64,000 nucleotides of DNA from Apostichopus japonicus (lineage: Eukaryota; Echinodermata; Holothuroidea; Aspidochirotida; Stichopodidae): contig NC_092568.1 in assembly GCF_037975245.1 (NCBI RefSeq), positions 2,976,001 to 3,040,000 of the forward strand, in the 5' to 3' direction. Positions 63,097 to 64,000 of this stretch are shown piece by piece. Position 1 is the first letter of the stretch; the number at the start of each line of letters is the position of its first letter. Under the pieces are notes generated by a model, which worked only from the letters and a program-made list of their open reading frames with translations, was not told where the DNA came from and did no database searches. The position numbers were made by a program, and so were the translations under genes.

Positions 63097-64000
63097 CTGA
63101 ATGAGAAAAACAAAACAAGAGGTAAAGTAGGAAGGGAAAGTTAATTATCCAACTCAATACTGATCGAGAGCGACAGAATATTAAAACAAAACAAAAATGG
63201 CAATAACATGGTAACATCGAAATTATTCATTGGTTACCGTCCTCATTTCATTTTATTCGCTTTCGGAGAAAAACCTAGAGGGGAGGGAGGCCGGGGGGGC
63301 ATATAGAGGGCGTCTTCAGCACGAGAAACAGTCGAAGGAAATCGTTACAATTCTGGTACATTGCAAGTTATTCCACCGAAAACGTAAATGACAGCAATCA
63401 TGAAGTGATGTGATGTAATTATCTAAGAAAGGCTCTAATTTTCCAACACTTTCAAAATTAAAATATCCATCATGGATATAATCATTTGGGGCTCCTCCCT
63501 CTGAGCGAGTTATTTCACATATAATACAGACAATTTAGTGAGAACGTAAAAATGACATTTTTCGTAAAACAATACATTTTGGATTTTATGTGTTACTCTA
63601 TCATGATAAGTGTGTTGCGAATTTGTTGATATAAAGTTTTCAAGAGCCTAAGGCCTAACTTATCTCTTCTTTGAACGGCCGAACATGCATGGTGTGACCA
63701 TTTTGTGGCAAATGTAAATGCCAGATACTGTTTGAAAACAGACTATTCTGAGTCGTCGCAGTTCAGAGGATAATAGTAGTACCCGACGTTACATCATTAA
63801 ACGAATACGGATAACAAGATTCGATTGCGAGTAAACGAATCTAAGCGATCGCTGAATATATCAACACAAAAGATTTCCATAGTTGTGAGCTACAGAAACG
63901 AGATTCCATACAAGGGCAAAGAAAAATACATTCATGCAAGGTGTGTACACACTCTGCTTCATACGGAAAAAAAGTTATTAGCGCTGTGAAACACCGACTT
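63097..64000. other. Upstream intron of the galectin gene, no exon recognised
   Basis: The first recognised galectin exon ends at a minus-strand acceptor (TTCAG) just above 63096, so at least one more exon with the start codon lies upstream. I could not identify it within the last 900 bp. Confidence 0.5.

Overview
This is a window of AT-rich animal genomic DNA with no prokaryotic character. Genes are split into many short exons with GT-AG introns, and the introns hold minisatellites, inverted-repeat elements and tRNA-like sequences. I recognise four protein-coding genes from their translated exons and reconstruct a fifth that I cannot name. The protein set (nephrocystin-1, an M28B peptidase, a SERTA protein, a two-domain galectin), the compact introns and the repeat style suggest an invertebrate deuterostome. 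An echinoderm such as a sea cucumber is my best guess; that is inference, not proof.

Layout. (1) 739-6620, plus strand: the last nine exons of nephrocystin-1 (NPHP1); the gene starts left of the window. One 5' splice site lies inside a ~34-bp minisatellite of about 21 units, so the splice donor itself is amplified (1191-1920). (2) 6621-9840: convergent intergenic stretch with a ~160-bp tandem repeat and a SINE-like unit. (3) 9841-22852, minus strand: a complete 17-coding-exon gene for a 770-residue type II membrane metallopeptidase of the glutamate carboxypeptidase II/NAALADase family. All zinc ligands are kept but several substrate-pocket positions are changed. (4) 22853-27540: upstream region shared with the next, divergent gene. 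(5) 27541-34794, plus strand: nine very small exons for a 185-residue, coiled-coil-rich protein of no family I recognise. (6) 36241-36570: a CpG-rich stretch with two good splice donors, possibly the promoter and first exon of the next gene. (7) 45985-46848, plus strand: a single coding exon for a SERTA-domain transcriptional coregulator, followed by several kb of T-rich DNA that may be 3' UTR. (8) 56928-63096, minus strand: the last seven exons of a galectin with two carbohydrate-recognition domains. Its two intron positions match the F4-type and F3-type patterns known from vertebrate two-domain galectins.

The genes are functionally unrelated (cilium, cell-surface peptidase, unknown coiled coil, cell-cycle transcription, lectin) and nothing suggests an operon-like system. 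The more unusual material is at the DNA level: the splice-donor minisatellite, several terminal-inverted-repeat elements (18137-18649, 28113-28704, 34449-34665, 58932-59301), a tRNA-Thr-like sequence with an 8-nt D-arm duplication (44962-45042), and intronic repeat arrays. Exon junctions were checked by hand for GT-AG borders and reading-frame continuity. Untranslated exons, transcription starts and poly(A) sites are not established.
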